A stretch of DNA of 64,000 nt from Methylotenera versatilis 79 (GCF_000384375.1 NZ_ARVX01000001.1:434001-498000), one strand, 5' to 3'. Positions 34,646 through 44,588 are shown, counted from the first letter of the stretch. The notes: generated by a model not told the origin, from the sequence alone. Numbers and translations are program-made.

Positions 34646-36811
34646 ATGTCTGTACGCCACGCCTATCTTAATACTCGCCTCAAATTCAAACTTATTCCGC
34701 TAGCCATATTGTCTGCATTTAGTTATTCACCAACCAGTTTTGCGGAAGATGAGTCGAAAAAAGTCATTCAACTTGCCCCCATAGTGGTAACTGGTACACG
34801 TGTCGAACAAAACAGTTTTGATTTGCCGATTGCGATTGATGTAGTCGATCAAGAAGATATTCAAGCTGGCCAATTACAAATGACGCTATCTGAAAGTTTA
34901 ATTCGCATTCCAGGCATCACTGCACAAAACCGTACACAGTCTGCGCAAGACCCACAAATCTCAAGCCGCGGTTTTGGCTCACGCTCAAGCTTTGGCGTGC
35001 GTGGCGTACGCGTTTATGTAGACGGCATTCCATTAACCATGCCAGATGGTCAAGGTCAGCCTGGCGTTGTAGATTTATCTGCAATCAAAAGTATAGAGGT
35101 CATGCGCGGGCCATTTTCTGCACTTTACGGCAATTCGTCTGGCGGTGTAATCCAACTATTTACAGAAGATGCACCTAAAACACCAGAAATCGGCGCAACC
35201 GTTATGTTTGGTAGTTACGATACAAAGCGTCAGTCATTAGAAGCTGCAGGCAAAGCAGATGGCGTAGAGTATTTACTCAACTTTTCTAACTTTGAAAGCG
35301 ATGGTTATCGTGACAATAGCGAAAGTAATAAACAACAAGCCACTGCAAAATTCAAATTTAACATCAGTGACGTTACAAAAATCACCACTCTTATTAACTG
35401 GTTTGATCAAGAAGCACAAGATCCACTAGGCCTTGATAGAGCAAGAGCATTTAATAGCAACACGCGTGATTCCGTAGTACCTGCTGTAGATTTTGCTAAC
35501 ACCAGCGTTAAAAGAGATCACACACAAATTGGATTCAATATAGAACATGCATTTAACGAAAACAATAAGATTACTTTTACGCCTTACGTAGGCAACCGAA
35601 ATAATGCACAAATTTTAACAACTACAGCAAATGCTACCACTCGCGCAACCACCAGTGCGCGCCTGAGTGAAATTGAACGAGAGTTTTATGGCATGGATGC
35701 TCGCTGGGATAACAAAGGCTCACTTGGTGCGATGCCATATAATATTAGCTTGGGTCTTACCTACGGAAAACAAACTGATGACCGTTTAGATACTAATACT
35801 CTCAGTCTTGGTAACCCTGTTAATCAGCTAAATCGTAGAGAAGAGAATATTGCTAGTAATTTTGATCAATACATTCAAGGTAAATTAGGCATTACAGACA
35901 AAATAGACATTCATGCGGGCGCACGACGCACTAAAGTAAAGCTTGAGGTTGACGATGATCTTGCCCTTAATGGAGATAATAGCGGTACTGTTGAGTATCA
36001 AAAAACGACGCCTGTCATTGGCGCTATATGGAAAGTTACCCCTACGTTTAATCTGTATACAAACTTTGGTAAAGGTTTTGAAACGCCCACTTTTGTTGAA
36101 GCCGCATTTGATAACGTAAGTAACAATGTTGCAAGCAAACCAAATTTGGCACTAAAACCATCAGAAAGTAATAATTATGAAGTGGGGGCAAAAGCCATTA
36201 TTGCTGACAACACACTTGTCAATTTAGCTTTATTTAAAACCACCACAAATGATGAAATCGTTACTGCATTGACCAATGCTGGTCGCTCGTCTTTTACAAA
36301 TGCCAGCAAAACAGCGCGTAAAGGCATTGAGCTATCAATCGACTCTTCATTTGCTAATGATATTGGCACTTATTTTTCTTACACTTTATTAGATGCAGAG
36401 TTTAAAGATAATTTCTCATACACAACCATCGCAAATAATGTAACCACAACTCGCACTGTTTTAGCAGGAAACAAAATTCCAGGTACTTATCGCAGCCAAA
36501 TTTATGGTGAAATTAGTTGGAAATATCAGCCATTAGGCTTTAGCACCGCCATTGAAGGCCGTTACAACAGTAAAGTATATGTTAATGATTTGAATGCCGA
36601 CACTGCCAACTCTTACGCGATCTTCAACGTACGTGCAGGATTTAAACAAAACTTAGAGCACTGGAGTTTTGCAGAATATATTCGTGTAGAAAACATATTT
36701 GATAAAGAATATATTGGTTCTGTAAGAGTAAATGATGGCAACAATCTATTCTTTGAACCAGCGGCAGATAGAAACTATTTATTAGGGCTAAGTGCCAGCT
36801 ATAAATTCTAG
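34646..36811 (+). CDS. TonB-dependent outer-membrane receptor
   Basis: The 721-residue protein has a signal peptide ending near PTSFA|ED, a TonB box (IQLAPIVVTGTR, about 40-51), a plug domain (about 55-180, with SSRGFGSRSSFGVRGVRVYVDGIPLTMPDG split across it and VMRGPFSALYGNSSGGVIQL) and a 22-strand barrel ending LGLSASYKF. It imports a scarce ligand, most likely a ferric siderophore by plug similarity to FecA-type receptors; the true ligand is unknown. There are no partner transport genes beside it. I see no clear Fur box in the 110 bp upstream. A terminator follows. Confidence 0.9.
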   Translation: MSVRHAYLNTRLKFKLIPLAILSAFSYSPTSFAEDESKKVIQLAPIVVTGTRVEQNSFDLPIAIDVVDQEDIQAGQLQMTLSESLIRIPGITAQNRTQSAQDPQISSRGFGSRSSFGVRGVRVYVDGIPLTMPDGQGQPGVVDLSAIKSIEVMRGPFSALYGNSSGGVIQLFTEDAPKTPEIGATVMFGSYDTKRQSLEAAGKADGVEYLLNFSNFESDGYRDNSESNKQQATAKFKFNISDVTKITTLINWFDQEAQDPLGLDRARAFNSNTRDSVVPAVDFANTSVKRDHTQIGFNIEHAFNENNKITFTPYVGNRNNAQILTTTANATTRATTSARLSEIEREFYGMDARWDNKGSLGAMPYNISLGLTYGKQTDDRLDTNTLSLGNPVNQLNRREENIASNFDQYIQGKLGITDKIDIHAGARRTKVKLEVDDDLALNGDNSGTVEYQKTTPVIGAIWKVTPTFNLYTNFGKGFETPTFVEAAFDNVSNNVASKPNLALKPSESNNYEVGAKAIIADNTLVNLALFKTTTNDEIVTALTNAGRSSFTNASKTARKGIELSIDSSFANDIGTYFSYTLLDAEFKDNFSYTTIANNVTTTRTVLAGNKIPGTYRSQIYGEISWKYQPLGFSTAIEGRYNSKVYVNDLNADTANSYAIFNVRAGFKQNLEHWSFAEYIRVENIFDKEYIGSVRVNDGNNLFFEPAADRNYLLGLSASYKF

Positions 36812-36841
36812 TAGTTTAATTAAATGAGATAATGCACGAAT

Positions 36842-36866
36842 AAAAACCAGCTTTTAGCTGGTTTTT
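36842..36866 (+). terminator. Intrinsic terminator of the TonB receptor gene
   Basis: Stem AAAAACCAGC / GCTGGTTTTT (10 bp) with loop TTTTA lies 31 bp after the stop codon and is followed by a T-rich tract. Confidence 0.85.
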
Positions 36867-36997
36867 ACTTTTTAAGCACTGGGTTTAATCATTAATAAAT
36901 GCTTATCTGAAATCACATCAGCTCAATCTGCCTCGCCTAGTGATTTTAATCATCATTTAGTGTTTAATATGACCTTTAATCATCACTTCAGATTGCC

Positions 36998-37450
36998 ATG
37001 TCCATTTCAGTCGATTTAAAAATTTTAGATAACCGCCTGCATCATATGATGCCAAGTTACGCTACGCAAGGTTCTGCAGGGCTTGATTTGCGTGCGTGCA
37101 TTGAACACACGCAAACTATTCAGCCCAATGAAACAGTGATGATTCCTACTGGCATGGCGATTCATATCGATAACACTTATTACGCCGCGTTAATTTTGCC
37201 GCGCTCTGGGCTTGGCCACAAACACGGCATTGTTTTGGGTAACTTGGTAGGGTTAATCGATTCAGATTACCAAGGTCAATTGCTAGTTTCCTGTTGGAAC
37301 CGCGGTAAAGAGGCGTTTATTTTGAATCCGATGGAACGTATCGCGCAATTAGTCATTGTGCCGGTAGTGCAGGCAGAGTTTCATGTGGTGGATGAATTTA
37401 CAGAAAGTGATCGCGGCGAAGGCGGCTTCGGCAGTACAGGCAAGCACTAA
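36998..37450 (+). CDS. dut: dUTP diphosphatase
   Basis: The 150-residue homotrimeric dUTPase hydrolyses dUTP to dUMP, keeping uracil out of DNA. All five family motifs can be seen: GSAGLDLRA, an acidic [16 protein letters not shown] segment, [21 protein letters not shown] and the C-terminal Gly-rich [10 protein letters not shown] that closes over the substrate. The catalytic Asp is in the central GLIDSDY region. It stands alone between the TonB receptor and rpmB, where dut commonly follows coaBC. Confidence 0.97.
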   Translation: MSISVDLKILDNRLHHMMPSYATQGSAGLDLRACIEHTQTIQPNETVMIPTGMAIHIDNTYYAALILPRSGLGHKHGIVLGNLVGLIDSDYQGQLLVSCWNRGKEAFILNPMERIAQLVIVPVVQAEFHVVDEFTESDRGEGGFGSTGKH

Positions 37451-37534
37451 ACGTGCGCAAATTCAGAATGTCCGAACATTAAAATACAAGTTTAAATTAT
37501 TAAGTAGTTAAATAAATAAAAACAGACATTTAGC

Positions 37535-37564
37535 TTGAATAAATTTAGGCTTTCATACTATAAT
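37535..37564 (+). promoter_or_regulatory. Sigma70 promoter of rpmB-rpmG
   Basis: TTGAAT (37535-37540) and a perfect TATAAT (37559-37564) are 18 bp apart, followed by a 55-60-nt leader to rpmB. Confidence 0.7.
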
Positions 37565-37624
37565 TGCGGTCTTTCTAAAAAAGCACAGCATTTAAGGCTA
37601 AATGCCTTGTTTAAAGGGTTTATT

Positions 37625-37861
37625 ATGGCACGTGTATGTATGGTAACTGGCAAAAAGCCAATGGTGGGCAACAATGTTTCTCACGCACAAAACAAAACAA
37701 AACGTCGTTTTTTACCAAATTTACAAAATCGTAAATTTTGGGTTGAATCAGAGAATCGCTGGGTAAGTATGCGCATTACTAATGCTGCATTGCGCACAAT
37801 TGATAAAAACGGTATTGATTCTGTGTTAGCCAAATTACGCGCTAACGGCGAAAAAATCTAA
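37625..37861 (+). CDS. rpmB: 50S ribosomal protein L28
   Basis: The protein has 78 residues from ATG 37625, the universal [13 protein letters not shown]-terminus; a longer frame upstream begins inside the promoter and is not real. L28 sits near the L1 stalk and E-site of the 50S subunit. It lacks the paired CxxC zinc motifs (a single Cys5), so it is the zinc-independent form. It is co-transcribed with rpmG, 13 bp downstream, as is usual. Confidence 0.97.
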   Translation: MARVCMVTGKKPMVGNNVSHAQNKTKRRFLPNLQNRKFWVESENRWVSMRITNAALRTIDKNGIDSVLAKLRANGEKI

Positions 37862-37874
37862 AAGGTAGAACAAA

Positions 37875-38030
37875 ATGCGCGAAAAAATTAAATTAGAGTC
37901 AAGTGCTGGTACAGGTCATTTCTATACCACTACAAAAAACAAACGTACTATGCCAGAAAAAATGGAAATCAAAAAATTTGATCCAGTAGTACGTAAACAT
38001 GTGATTTACAAAGAAACAAAACTTAAATAA
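37875..38030 (+). CDS. rpmG: 50S ribosomal protein L33
   Basis: The 51-residue protein ([20 protein letters not shown] through YKETKLK) is too short for routine length cut-offs but unmistakable. It has no Cys, so it is the zinc-independent C-minus paralogue. An AAAGGTAGAA ribosome-binding site lies just after the rpmB stop. L33 binds 23S rRNA near the E-site. The terminator at 38069-38094 closes the operon. Confidence 0.97.
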   Translation: MREKIKLESSAGTGHFYTTTKNKRTMPEKMEIKKFDPVVRKHVIYKETKLK

Positions 38031-38068
38031 TAGAATTAATTAATGCTGAATAGCGTTAGTTAATCAAT

Positions 38069-38094
38069 AAAAAACCCGCAAATGCGGGTTTTTT
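38069..38094 (+). terminator. Intrinsic terminator of rpmB-rpmG
   Basis: Stem AAAAAACCCGCA / TGCGGGTTTTTT closes around a very short loop and is followed by TATT. It lies 39 bp after the rpmG stop. Confidence 0.88.
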
Positions 38095-38144
38095 ATTGTG
38101 TATCGTTTATGTATTTTTTAATACTAAGCATTTTAAATGCCGAA

Positions 38145-39395
38145 TTACTCAACTTTAATATCTGCCGGTTTCACAAAACGAATTGCATGAAGCTTAGAGG
38201 CTTTCCAAACATCCAAATACAAAGCAGATTGCAAGCTGCTAGCGCCTTTTTCAGGATCGGCTATCCAAACGGTTAATACAAGCTCTGCACCTTGCTCGCC
38301 AAACCCTCTTATGAATGCAACGGGGGCAGGCATTTCCAACACACGTGAGTGTTTTAATGCAATCTCACGTGTTAACTGAACAGCCAATTCAATGGGAGAG
38401 TCATAGCTGATGGTAAAGTTAATCTGTACACGCCCCTTGTGCTCCATCAATGAATGATTCACCACCGCAGTAGTAATTAATGTCTCATTGGGAATAATGA
38501 CATTTGTGCCATCCAGCTTGTTCAATACCATATAACGCGAACGCAAATCGTGCACGACACCATAATGCTTATCTACAGCAATCACATCACCAATTTGCAT
38601 AGATTTATCTAATAAAATAATAAATCCGCTGACATAGTTACTGGCGATTTTTTGTAAGCCAAAACCCAAACCAACGCCCAGCGCACCACCAAAAACGGAT
38701 AGCAAAGTAATATCTAAACCGACAGCTGATAATGCAATCAATATGGCGACAAATAACAATACAATGCGAATCAGCTTGGTTAATACCACGCGCATATTCA
38801 TATTCACTTGCTCAGCGCGCATCAATTTATTTTCAAACAGACGGCTAATCCACAAAGCAATAAAAATAGTAATGACAATTGTAAATAGGCCTTGAATAAT
38901 CAACAGTAAATTAACTGGATTCTTACCTATACTAAACTGGACACTTGCTAGACTATCCATGATTTGTGGTAATAGGCCGGTTAAATGTAAAGCCAACAAA
39001 CCCCATATTGTCCACGCAGCAACGTTTTCTAAGGTTTTAAGCCAGGCACCCGTAAATATATAACGCATAAAATACACAATTAATCGAATGGCTGCCATTG
39101 CCAAGAAAAGCCGGTTAGCCAGTTTCAATAAACCGATATGCTGCCAATGTTCCAGTATGAGTTGCCCGACTAAAATGAGAATTAAACTGGTGAGTGGAAA
39201 AAGTACACGATTAATACTGCCTATCGCTATTTTCCAATGTAGCGGCGCATGTTCCATTACGTACTTGCGCAACATGCCATTGATTCCGTGCGCGATTGCA
39301 ACGGCGGCCATAATAATCGCCAATTGCCACAGCACTACTGATGTAGATAAGTCTGCTTGTATTTCTTGCCAGATAAGGAAAATTTCGTTATTCAT
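38145..39395 (-). CDS. MscS-family mechanosensitive ion channel
   Basis: The 416-residue inner-membrane protein has about five or six hydrophobic segments in the first 230 residues. The MscS pore helix and beta-domain follow: VFGGALGVGLGFGLQKIASNYVSGFIILLDKSM (about 230-262), with Gly/Ala-rich packing and then GDVIAVD. The cytoplasmic tail (about 280-416) includes VIIPNETLITTAVVNHS, the typical upper-vestibule motif. It would release solutes on hypo-osmotic shock. It is longer than E. coli MscS (286), with two to three extra N-terminal helices. It is downstream of mgtE on the same strand, 58 bp apart. Confidence 0.93.
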   Translation of the reverse strand: MNNEIFLIWQEIQADLSTSVVLWQLAIIMAAVAIAHGINGMLRKYVMEHAPLHWKIAIGSINRVLFPLTSLILILVGQLILEHWQHIGLLKLANRLFLAMAAIRLIVYFMRYIFTGAWLKTLENVAAWTIWGLLALHLTGLLPQIMDSLASVQFSIGKNPVNLLLIIQGLFTIVITIFIALWISRLFENKLMRAEQVNMNMRVVLTKLIRIVLLFVAILIALSAVGLDITLLSVFGGALGVGLGFGLQKIASNYVSGFIILLDKSMQIGDVIAVDKHYGVVHDLRSRYMVLNKLDGTNVIIPNETLITTAVVNHSLMEHKGRVQINFTISYDSPIELAVQLTREIALKHSRVLEMPAPVAFIRGFGEQGAELVLTVWIADPEKGASSLQSALYLDVWKASKLHAIRFVKPADIKVE

Positions 39396-39453
39396 ATTGA
39401 TTGTTGATATTCGTTATTAACACTGTGTTAAGTCAGTTTATATAACAAAAAGT

Positions 39454-40902
39454 TTATATTAAGAAAATAGTGGCCAAGCCTAAAAAGATAAAAAAGCCGC
39501 CACTATCGGTCATCGCTGTGATTAATACGCTTGAGCCTACTGCAGGATCGCGCCCAAACCTGTTCATCACCAATGGAATCGTTACACCCATTATTGCGGC
39601 TAATAACATGTTAAGTGTCATTGCGGACATCATGACCATGCCTAATTGATAATTTCCATACAATACATATGCGATCAAACCAAGCACACTACCCCAAAAT
39701 AAACCATTTAGCAGCGCAACGCCAAGTTCTTTTTTAATCAGCGACTGCATATTATGTGAAGCGATTTGCCCTAGCGCTAAACCGCGCACAATCATTGTGG
39801 TGGTTTGGTTACCAGAGTTGCCTCCTATACCTGCAACGATTGGCATTAATGCCGCCAGTGCAACTATTTTCTCAATGGAGTTTTCAAATAAGCCAATCAC
39901 GCGAGAAGCAATCAAGGCGGTGATTAAATTAATAGCTAACCAAGCCCAACGGTTTTGCACGGATTTCCATACGGATGCGAAAAAGTCTTCCTCTTCGCGT
40001 AAACCTGCCATAGATAACATATCAGAATCAGATTCTTCACGAATATAATCCATCACGGCATCGACCGTAATACGGCCAACTAACTTATTATTACGGTCAA
40101 CGACCGGCGCCGTCACCAAGTCGTAACGTTCAAACGCGCTGGCCGCTTCATCCGCAACATCTTCTGGATGAAACACGACCGCATCTGCAATCATCACATC
40201 CGCAACGATGTCATCTAAATCATTCACCACCAAGGTTTTAAGCGGCAGTACACCGAGCAAAATATCATGTCTATCCACAATGAAGATTTTATCGGTATGG
40301 TCAGGCAAACTAGCTAAGCGACGTAAATAGCGTAATGCGACTTCTAGAGTAATATCCTCACGAATCGTCACAATATCAAAATCCATTAATGCGCCAACCG
40401 CAGCATCAGGATAAGAAAGTGCAGACTGCAAACGTTCACGATTTTGCGAATCCAAACTATCCATCAAGTCTTGCAACACATCTTTTGGCAGATCAGGTGC
40501 TAAATCGGCCAGTTCATCTGTGTCTAATTGTTCAGCTGCAGCTAAAAGCTCATCTGAATCCATGTCTGCAATCAGACTTTGCCTGACTGAATCAGACACT
40601 TCTAATAAGATGTCACCATCACGCTCGGCTTTTACTAACTCCCAAACTTTTAAACGCTCATCCAGTGGCAACGCTTCTAAAATATAAGCAACGTCAGCCG
40701 GATGTAAGGCATCTAATTTTTTTTGTAACTCGCTGACATTTTGTTTATGGACCAGTTGTTCGACGAGATCATGTTTTGGCATATCTTGTTTATGCACAAG
40801 GCTTTCCAATAGCTTGTGTTTATCAAGCAGCGTAATCACTTGCTTCAGACTCTCGCCTAAGCTTTCTTTGGAAGTTTCTTTTATTTCATTTTTATTTGTC
40901 AT
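39454..40902 (-). CDS. mgtE: Magnesium transporter MgtE
   Basis: MgtE (482 residues) is a Mg2+-gated Mg2+ channel. Order: an N-terminal superhelical MgtE_N domain (about 45-160, with ALHPADVAYILEALP), two CBS domains (about 165-290) with acidic Mg-sensing residues, and a plug helix. A five-helix membrane domain (about 315-480) follows, with PIVAGIGGNSGNQTTTMIVRGLA in the pore and MTDSGGFFIFLGLATIFL at the end. The first 35 residues are Lys/Glu-rich. It is divergent from the glutaredoxin-like gene across 160 bp. No M-box-like structure was recognised upstream. Confidence 0.95.
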   Translation of the reverse strand: MTNKNEIKETSKESLGESLKQVITLLDKHKLLESLVHKQDMPKHDLVEQLVHKQNVSELQKKLDALHPADVAYILEALPLDERLKVWELVKAERDGDILLEVSDSVRQSLIADMDSDELLAAAEQLDTDELADLAPDLPKDVLQDLMDSLDSQNRERLQSALSYPDAAVGALMDFDIVTIREDITLEVALRYLRRLASLPDHTDKIFIVDRHDILLGVLPLKTLVVNDLDDIVADVMIADAVVFHPEDVADEAASAFERYDLVTAPVVDRNNKLVGRITVDAVMDYIREESDSDMLSMAGLREEEDFFASVWKSVQNRWAWLAINLITALIASRVIGLFENSIEKIVALAALMPIVAGIGGNSGNQTTTMIVRGLALGQIASHNMQSLIKKELGVALLNGLFWGSVLGLIAYVLYGNYQLGMVMMSAMTLNMLLAAIMGVTIPLVMNRFGRDPAVGSSVLITAMTDSGGFFIFLGLATIFLI

Positions 40903-41062
40903 GCAAAACCTTACAACCGATTACCAACATTAAACGTTATTATGATTTATTTTATCTGGCGATAGTCTTTTAATCCGATATTTAATCGAAAATTAACACT
41001 TATAATAAGCTTGAATTTGTTCACATGAAAATTTGTAGTGTTAATCAAAAAACTTTATTTAT

Positions 41063-41284
41063 ATGCTTTATTTGTATAGCACATCTCATTGCCATTTATG
41101 CGAACTAGCGCAAACGTTGCTTACAGAGCTAAATGTTGAAACAGTTAATATCGTTGAAATCGCGGATGACGATCAACTATTATTGGAGTATGGAATACGT
41201 ATTCCTGTATTAAAACGCGAAGATACAAAAGCAGAATTAGACTGGCCTTTTAATTCAGCAGATATTGCATTATTTTTGCGTTAA
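41063..41284 (+). CDS. Glutaredoxin-like (DUF836) thioredoxin-fold protein
   Basis: The 73-residue protein begins with a beta-strand and then the redox motif CHLC (Cys10-Cys13) in YSTSHCHLCELAQTLL. The cis-proline region YGIRIPVLKRED (about 47-58) completes a minimal thioredoxin fold. It is the NrdH/glutaredoxin-like DUF836 type, found as a lone small gene in many proteobacteria; the physiological partner is unknown. It is divergent from mgtE and shares a terminator with the ribosomal alpha operon. Confidence 0.85.
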   Translation: MLYLYSTSHCHLCELAQTLLTELNVETVNIVEIADDDQLLLEYGIRIPVLKREDTKAELDWPFNSADIALFLR

Positions 41285-41320
41285 CTCATAAACGTAAATA
41301 ATATGAACCGTTCGCATAAC

Positions 41321-41349
41321 AAAAAAGCCAGCATAATGCTGGCTTTTTT
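41321..41349. terminator. Bidirectional terminator between the glutaredoxin-like gene and rplQ
   Basis: A perfect 13-bp stem AAAAAAGCCAGCA / TGCTGGCTTTTTT with loop TAA lies between converging genes. Its core is the same as that of the terminator at 2232-2260. Confidence 0.9.
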
Positions 41350-41368
41350 GGTGTTAACTTAACCGAAT

Positions 41369-41758
41369 TTATTCTGCAGAAACTGCTTCAGTCGTTGTAT
41401 CTGGACGATCAACTAATTCTACTAAAGCCATTGGTGCATTGTCGCCATTACGGAAACCGCATTTAAGGATGCGTAAATAACCGCCATTACGTGCATTGTA
41501 CCGTGGGCCAAGTTCGCCAAACAATTTACCAACGATATCACGGTCACGTAAGCGACTAAAAGCCAAACGACGGTTTGCTAAAGTTGCATCTTTACCCAAT
41601 GTAATCAATGGCTCTGCATATTTACGCAACTCTTTTGCTTTTGGCAAAGTTGTTCTGATGATTTCGTGACGTAACAAAGACACTGACATGTTGCGAAACA
41701 TCGCCGCACGATGGCTGCTGGTACGATTTAATTTACGATTGCTATTACCGTGACGCAT
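41369..41758 (-). CDS. rplQ: 50S ribosomal protein L17
   Basis: L17 (129 residues) is the last gene of the alpha operon. The conserved start [24 protein letters not shown] is complete, and the C-terminus carries a short acidic tail ([10 protein letters not shown]) beyond the core. It lies near the polypeptide exit on the 50S subunit. It starts 42 bp after rpoA, and the terminator 20 bp beyond its stop ends the 19-kb ribosomal run. Confidence 0.97.
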   Translation of the reverse strand: MRHGNSNRKLNRTSSHRAAMFRNMSVSLLRHEIIRTTLPKAKELRKYAEPLITLGKDATLANRRLAFSRLRDRDIVGKLFGELGPRYNARNGGYLRILKCGFRNGDNAPMALVELVDRPDTTTEAVSAE

Positions 41759-41800
41759 AGTAATTCCTTAAGTTTCTTTAAATATTAAGCGTAAGCTTAA

Positions 41801-42787
41801 TTACGCTTTTTCTAGACCAACTGGCGGCCAGTTTTCTAATTTCATGCCTAATGTTAAGCCTTTAGTTGCCAATACATCTTTAATTTCATTTAAAGATTTG
41901 CGACCCAAATTAGGTGCTTTTAATAGTTCATTTTCGCTACGTTGAATCAAATCACCAATGTAGAAAATATTTTCCGCTTTTAAGCAATTTGCAGAACGTA
42001 CTGTTAATTCCAAATCATCTACTGGACGCAATAGAATCGGATCAACTTGTGGTGCAGATTTCACTTCAACTTCGTTAGGCGAACCTTCTAAGTTAGCAAA
42101 TACTGACAACTGACCGATTAAGATACGCGCAGCATCACGAATCGCTTGTTCTGGCTCAATCACACCGTTTGTTTCAACATCCATGACTAATTTGTCTAAG
42201 TCAGTACGTTGTTCAACACGCGCACTCTCAACTTGATAGCTCACTTTATTGATTGGGCTAAAAGACGCATCAACCATGATGAAACCTAATACACGGTCTT
42301 CTTCATCATTTTTTTGACGTGCTGGAACAGGTTGATAACCACGACCCATTTCAATTTTTACTTCCAAATTCAGTTTGCCACCTTTTGTTAAGTGTGCAAT
42401 CACGTGATTTGGGTTTACAATTTCCGCATCATGGCCAGTATCAAAATCGCCAGCAGTCACTACACCTTCAGTAGACTTGTTAAGCGTTAAAATAGCTTCT
42501 GATTTATTGTTTAACTTTAGTGCCACACCTTTAAGGTTTAGCAAAATATCGACTACATCTTCTTGTACGCCATCGATAGTTGAATATTCATGGACTACGC
42601 CATCAATTTTCACTTCAGTGATAGCAAAGCCAGGAATAGATGACAATAAAACACGGCGTAATGCGTTACCTAATGTATAACCAAAACCGCGCTCCATAGG
42701 CTCAAGCGTGACGCGAGCGCGTAATGGTGTAATCACTTCTACATCAACTACGCGTGGCTTTAAATATTCAGTTGGGTTGTTTTGCAT
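41801..42787 (-). CDS. rpoA: RNA polymerase alpha subunit
   Basis: RpoA (328 residues) dimerises to nucleate RNA polymerase assembly. The N-terminal domain (1-230) includes [19 protein letters not shown]; the C-terminal domain (about 245-315) holds the UP-element and activator contact surface, with LRSANC-like [12 protein letters not shown] and [19 protein letters not shown]. Length and both domains are standard. It lies between rpsD (59 bp) and rplQ. Confidence 0.98.
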   Translation of the reverse strand: MQNNPTEYLKPRVVDVEVITPLRARVTLEPMERGFGYTLGNALRRVLLSSIPGFAITEVKIDGVVHEYSTIDGVQEDVVDILLNLKGVALKLNNKSEAILTLNKSTEGVVTAGDFDTGHDAEIVNPNHVIAHLTKGGKLNLEVKIEMGRGYQPVPARQKNDEEDRVLGFIMVDASFSPINKVSYQVESARVEQRTDLDKLVMDVETNGVIEPEQAIRDAARILIGQLSVFANLEGSPNEVEVKSAPQVDPILLRPVDDLELTVRSANCLKAENIFYIGDLIQRSENELLKAPNLGRKSLNEIKDVLATKGLTLGMKLENWPPVGLEKA

Positions 42788-42846
42788 AAAATTCCTTGAC
42801 GTTATTGGGTGAGTAAGTTTTAACTAAGTAATTAATTAGGCATTAA

Positions 42847-43476
42847 TTACTTAGAATACAACTCAACGACCAATGATTCGTTAATGGTTGAAGGCAAATC
42901 ATCACGTTGTGGTTTAGATTTAAATGTGCCTGTAAAAGCTTTAACATCCACTTCTAACCATGCTGGGAAACCACGTTGTTCAGCCGCTTCTAAAGCACCT
43001 TTAATACGCAATTGCGCTTTTGAAGCATCAGCTACAGAAACTACATCACCCGCTTTTACTTGGTATGACGGAATATTCACACGCTTACCATTCACTAAAA
43101 TGCTGTTGTGACGCACAACTTGACGCGCTTCAGTACGTGAACCACCCAAACCCATACGGAAAGCAACGTTATCTAAACGACATTCCAATAATTGCAATAA
43201 GTTTTCACCAGTAATACCTTTTTGGCGATCAGCTTCTGCATAGTATTTACGGAATTGACCTTCAAGCACGCCATAAATACGACGTACTTTTTGTTTTTCA
43301 CGCAATTGCACACCGTAATCTGACAAACGTGAGTTACGACGTTGACCATGTTGTCCTGGTGGGAAGTTGCGTTTTTCAATTGCGCATTTATCTGTAAAGC
43401 ATTTTTCAGCTTTTAAGAATAATTTCTCACCTTCACGGCGGCACTGACGGCATTTAGGGTCTAAGTTTCTAGCCAA
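42847..43476 (-). CDS. rpsD: 30S ribosomal protein S4
   Basis: S4 (209 residues) is a primary 16S binder and, in E. coli, the translational repressor of the alpha operon. Four N-terminal cysteines (9, 12, 26, 31) mark the zinc-binding C-plus form. The S4 RNA-binding domain lies at about 95-160 ([22 protein letters not shown], then an [16 protein letters not shown] loop). Gene order rpsK-rpsD-rpoA is standard. Confidence 0.98.
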   Translation of the reverse strand: MARNLDPKCRQCRREGEKLFLKAEKCFTDKCAIEKRNFPPGQHGQRRNSRLSDYGVQLREKQKVRRIYGVLEGQFRKYYAEADRQKGITGENLLQLLECRLDNVAFRMGLGGSRTEARQVVRHNSILVNGKRVNIPSYQVKAGDVVSVADASKAQLRIKGALEAAEQRGFPAWLEVDVKAFTGTFKSKPQRDDLPSTINESLVVELYSK

Positions 43477-43535
43477 AGTAATTCTCCTGTAATCTTTTTT
43501 CGCTTAAATACGACGAAATTTATATGCTGCGTAAT

Positions 43536-43925
43536 TTAAATTCTACGTTTTTTAGGCGGACGGCAACCGTTGTGTGGCACTGGCGTCACATCGGTAATGC
43601 TGGTAATTTTAAAACCAGCAGCATTAAGTGCACGTACTGCAGATTCACGACCTGGGCCAGGACCTTTAATGCGCACTTCTAAATTTTTAACACCAGACTC
43701 TTGTGCTGATTTACCAGCAACCTCTGCAGCAACTTGTGCAGCAAATGGCGTACTTTTACGTGAGCCTTTAAAACCTTGACCGCCTGAAGTTGCCCATGAA
43801 AGCGCATTACCTTGACGATCAGTAATTGTAATAATTGTGTTGTTAAATGAAGCGTGCACGTGAGCAATGCCCTCAGCAATATTCTTTTTAACTTTTTTTC
43901 TTACGCGTACATTAGCTTTTGCCAT
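43536..43925 (-). CDS. rpsK: 30S ribosomal protein S11
   Basis: S11 (129 residues) lies on the platform of the 30S subunit near the mRNA exit. The conserved core includes [20 protein letters not shown] and the C-terminal [19 protein letters not shown]. The basic N-terminus ([12 protein letters not shown]) is typical of proteobacteria. It is in the alpha operon, 62 bp after rpsM and 59 bp before rpsD. Confidence 0.98.
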   Translation of the reverse strand: MAKANVRVRKKVKKNIAEGIAHVHASFNNTIITITDRQGNALSWATSGGQGFKGSRKSTPFAAQVAAEVAGKSAQESGVKNLEVRIKGPGPGRESAVRALNAAGFKITSITDVTPVPHNGCRPPKKRRI

Positions 43926-43987
43926 GTTGTACAGTCCTTACCTATAAGTCTTACTTAAATCGAATCTTAATAAAATTAAACAACTAA

Positions 43988-44350
43988 TTATTTAGCTTGT
44001 TTAATTGCTTTAACTGGGCCTTTACGCGTACGCGCATTGGTTTTGGTGCGCTGACCACGAACTGGCAAGCCACGACGGTGACGTACACCACGGTAACAAC
44101 CTAAGTCCATCAAGCGCTTGATATTCATAGATACTTCACGACGCAAATCGCCTTCTACTTTTACTTTAGCAACTTCATCACGCAGCTTTTCTACATCAGC
44201 ATCGTTCAGATCTTTGATCTTAGTACTGACTAAAACGCCAGCAGCTGCACAAATTTTTTGCGCTGTATTTCTACCAATACCAAAAATCGCTGTTAATGCG
44301 ATTTCTGCATGTTTGTTATTCGGGATATTAACCCCAGCAATACGAGCCAT
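43988..44350 (-). CDS. rpsM: 30S ribosomal protein S13
   Basis: S13 (120 residues) is in the 30S head and contacts the P-site tRNA and the 50S bridge. The N-terminus [20 protein letters not shown], the helix-hairpin-helix [11 protein letters not shown] and the basic tail [14 protein letters not shown] are standard. It is the first gene of the alpha operon, behind a sigma70-like promoter at 44406-44434. Confidence 0.98.
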   Translation of the reverse strand: MARIAGVNIPNNKHAEIALTAIFGIGRNTAQKICAAAGVLVSTKIKDLNDADVEKLRDEVAKVKVEGDLRREVSMNIKRLMDLGCYRGVRHRRGLPVRGQRTKTNARTRKGPVKAIKQAK

Positions 44351-44405
44351 ACTTTAACTCCAAAACAAATCGCAACTTGTAGCGACCAAAAATAAAAAGC
44401 CTTAA

Positions 44406-44434
44406 ATTTTAACAGCTTGTACTTGTTTTTTCAA
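44406..44434 (-). promoter_or_regulatory. Sigma70 promoter of the alpha operon
   Basis: On the minus strand TTGAAA (44429-44434) and TAAAAT (44406-44411) are separated by 17 bp, leaving a leader of about 50 nt to rpsM. It fills the rpmJ-rpsM gap where E. coli also has the alpha promoter region. Confidence 0.7.
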
Positions 44435-44474
44435 TCTTTAAAAACTGACTAAATACATAGCTGCACTAAACAAT

Positions 44475-44588
44475 TTAACCTTGACGTTGTTTATGACGTG
44501 GATCCGTACAAATAATACGTACCACACCACGACGACGAACAACTTTACAATTGCGGCACAATGCTTTTACTGATGCACGAACTCTCAT
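44475..44588 (-). CDS. rpmJ: 50S ribosomal protein L36
   Basis: The 37-residue protein begins [20 protein letters not shown] and ends HKQRQG. Cys11, Cys14, Cys27 and His32 make the zinc ribbon of the C-plus form. It is too short for usual length cut-offs but certain. Its place after secY, closing the spc operon, is standard. Confidence 0.97.
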   Translation of the reverse strand: MRVRASVKALCRNCKVVRRRGVVRIICTDPRHKQRQG

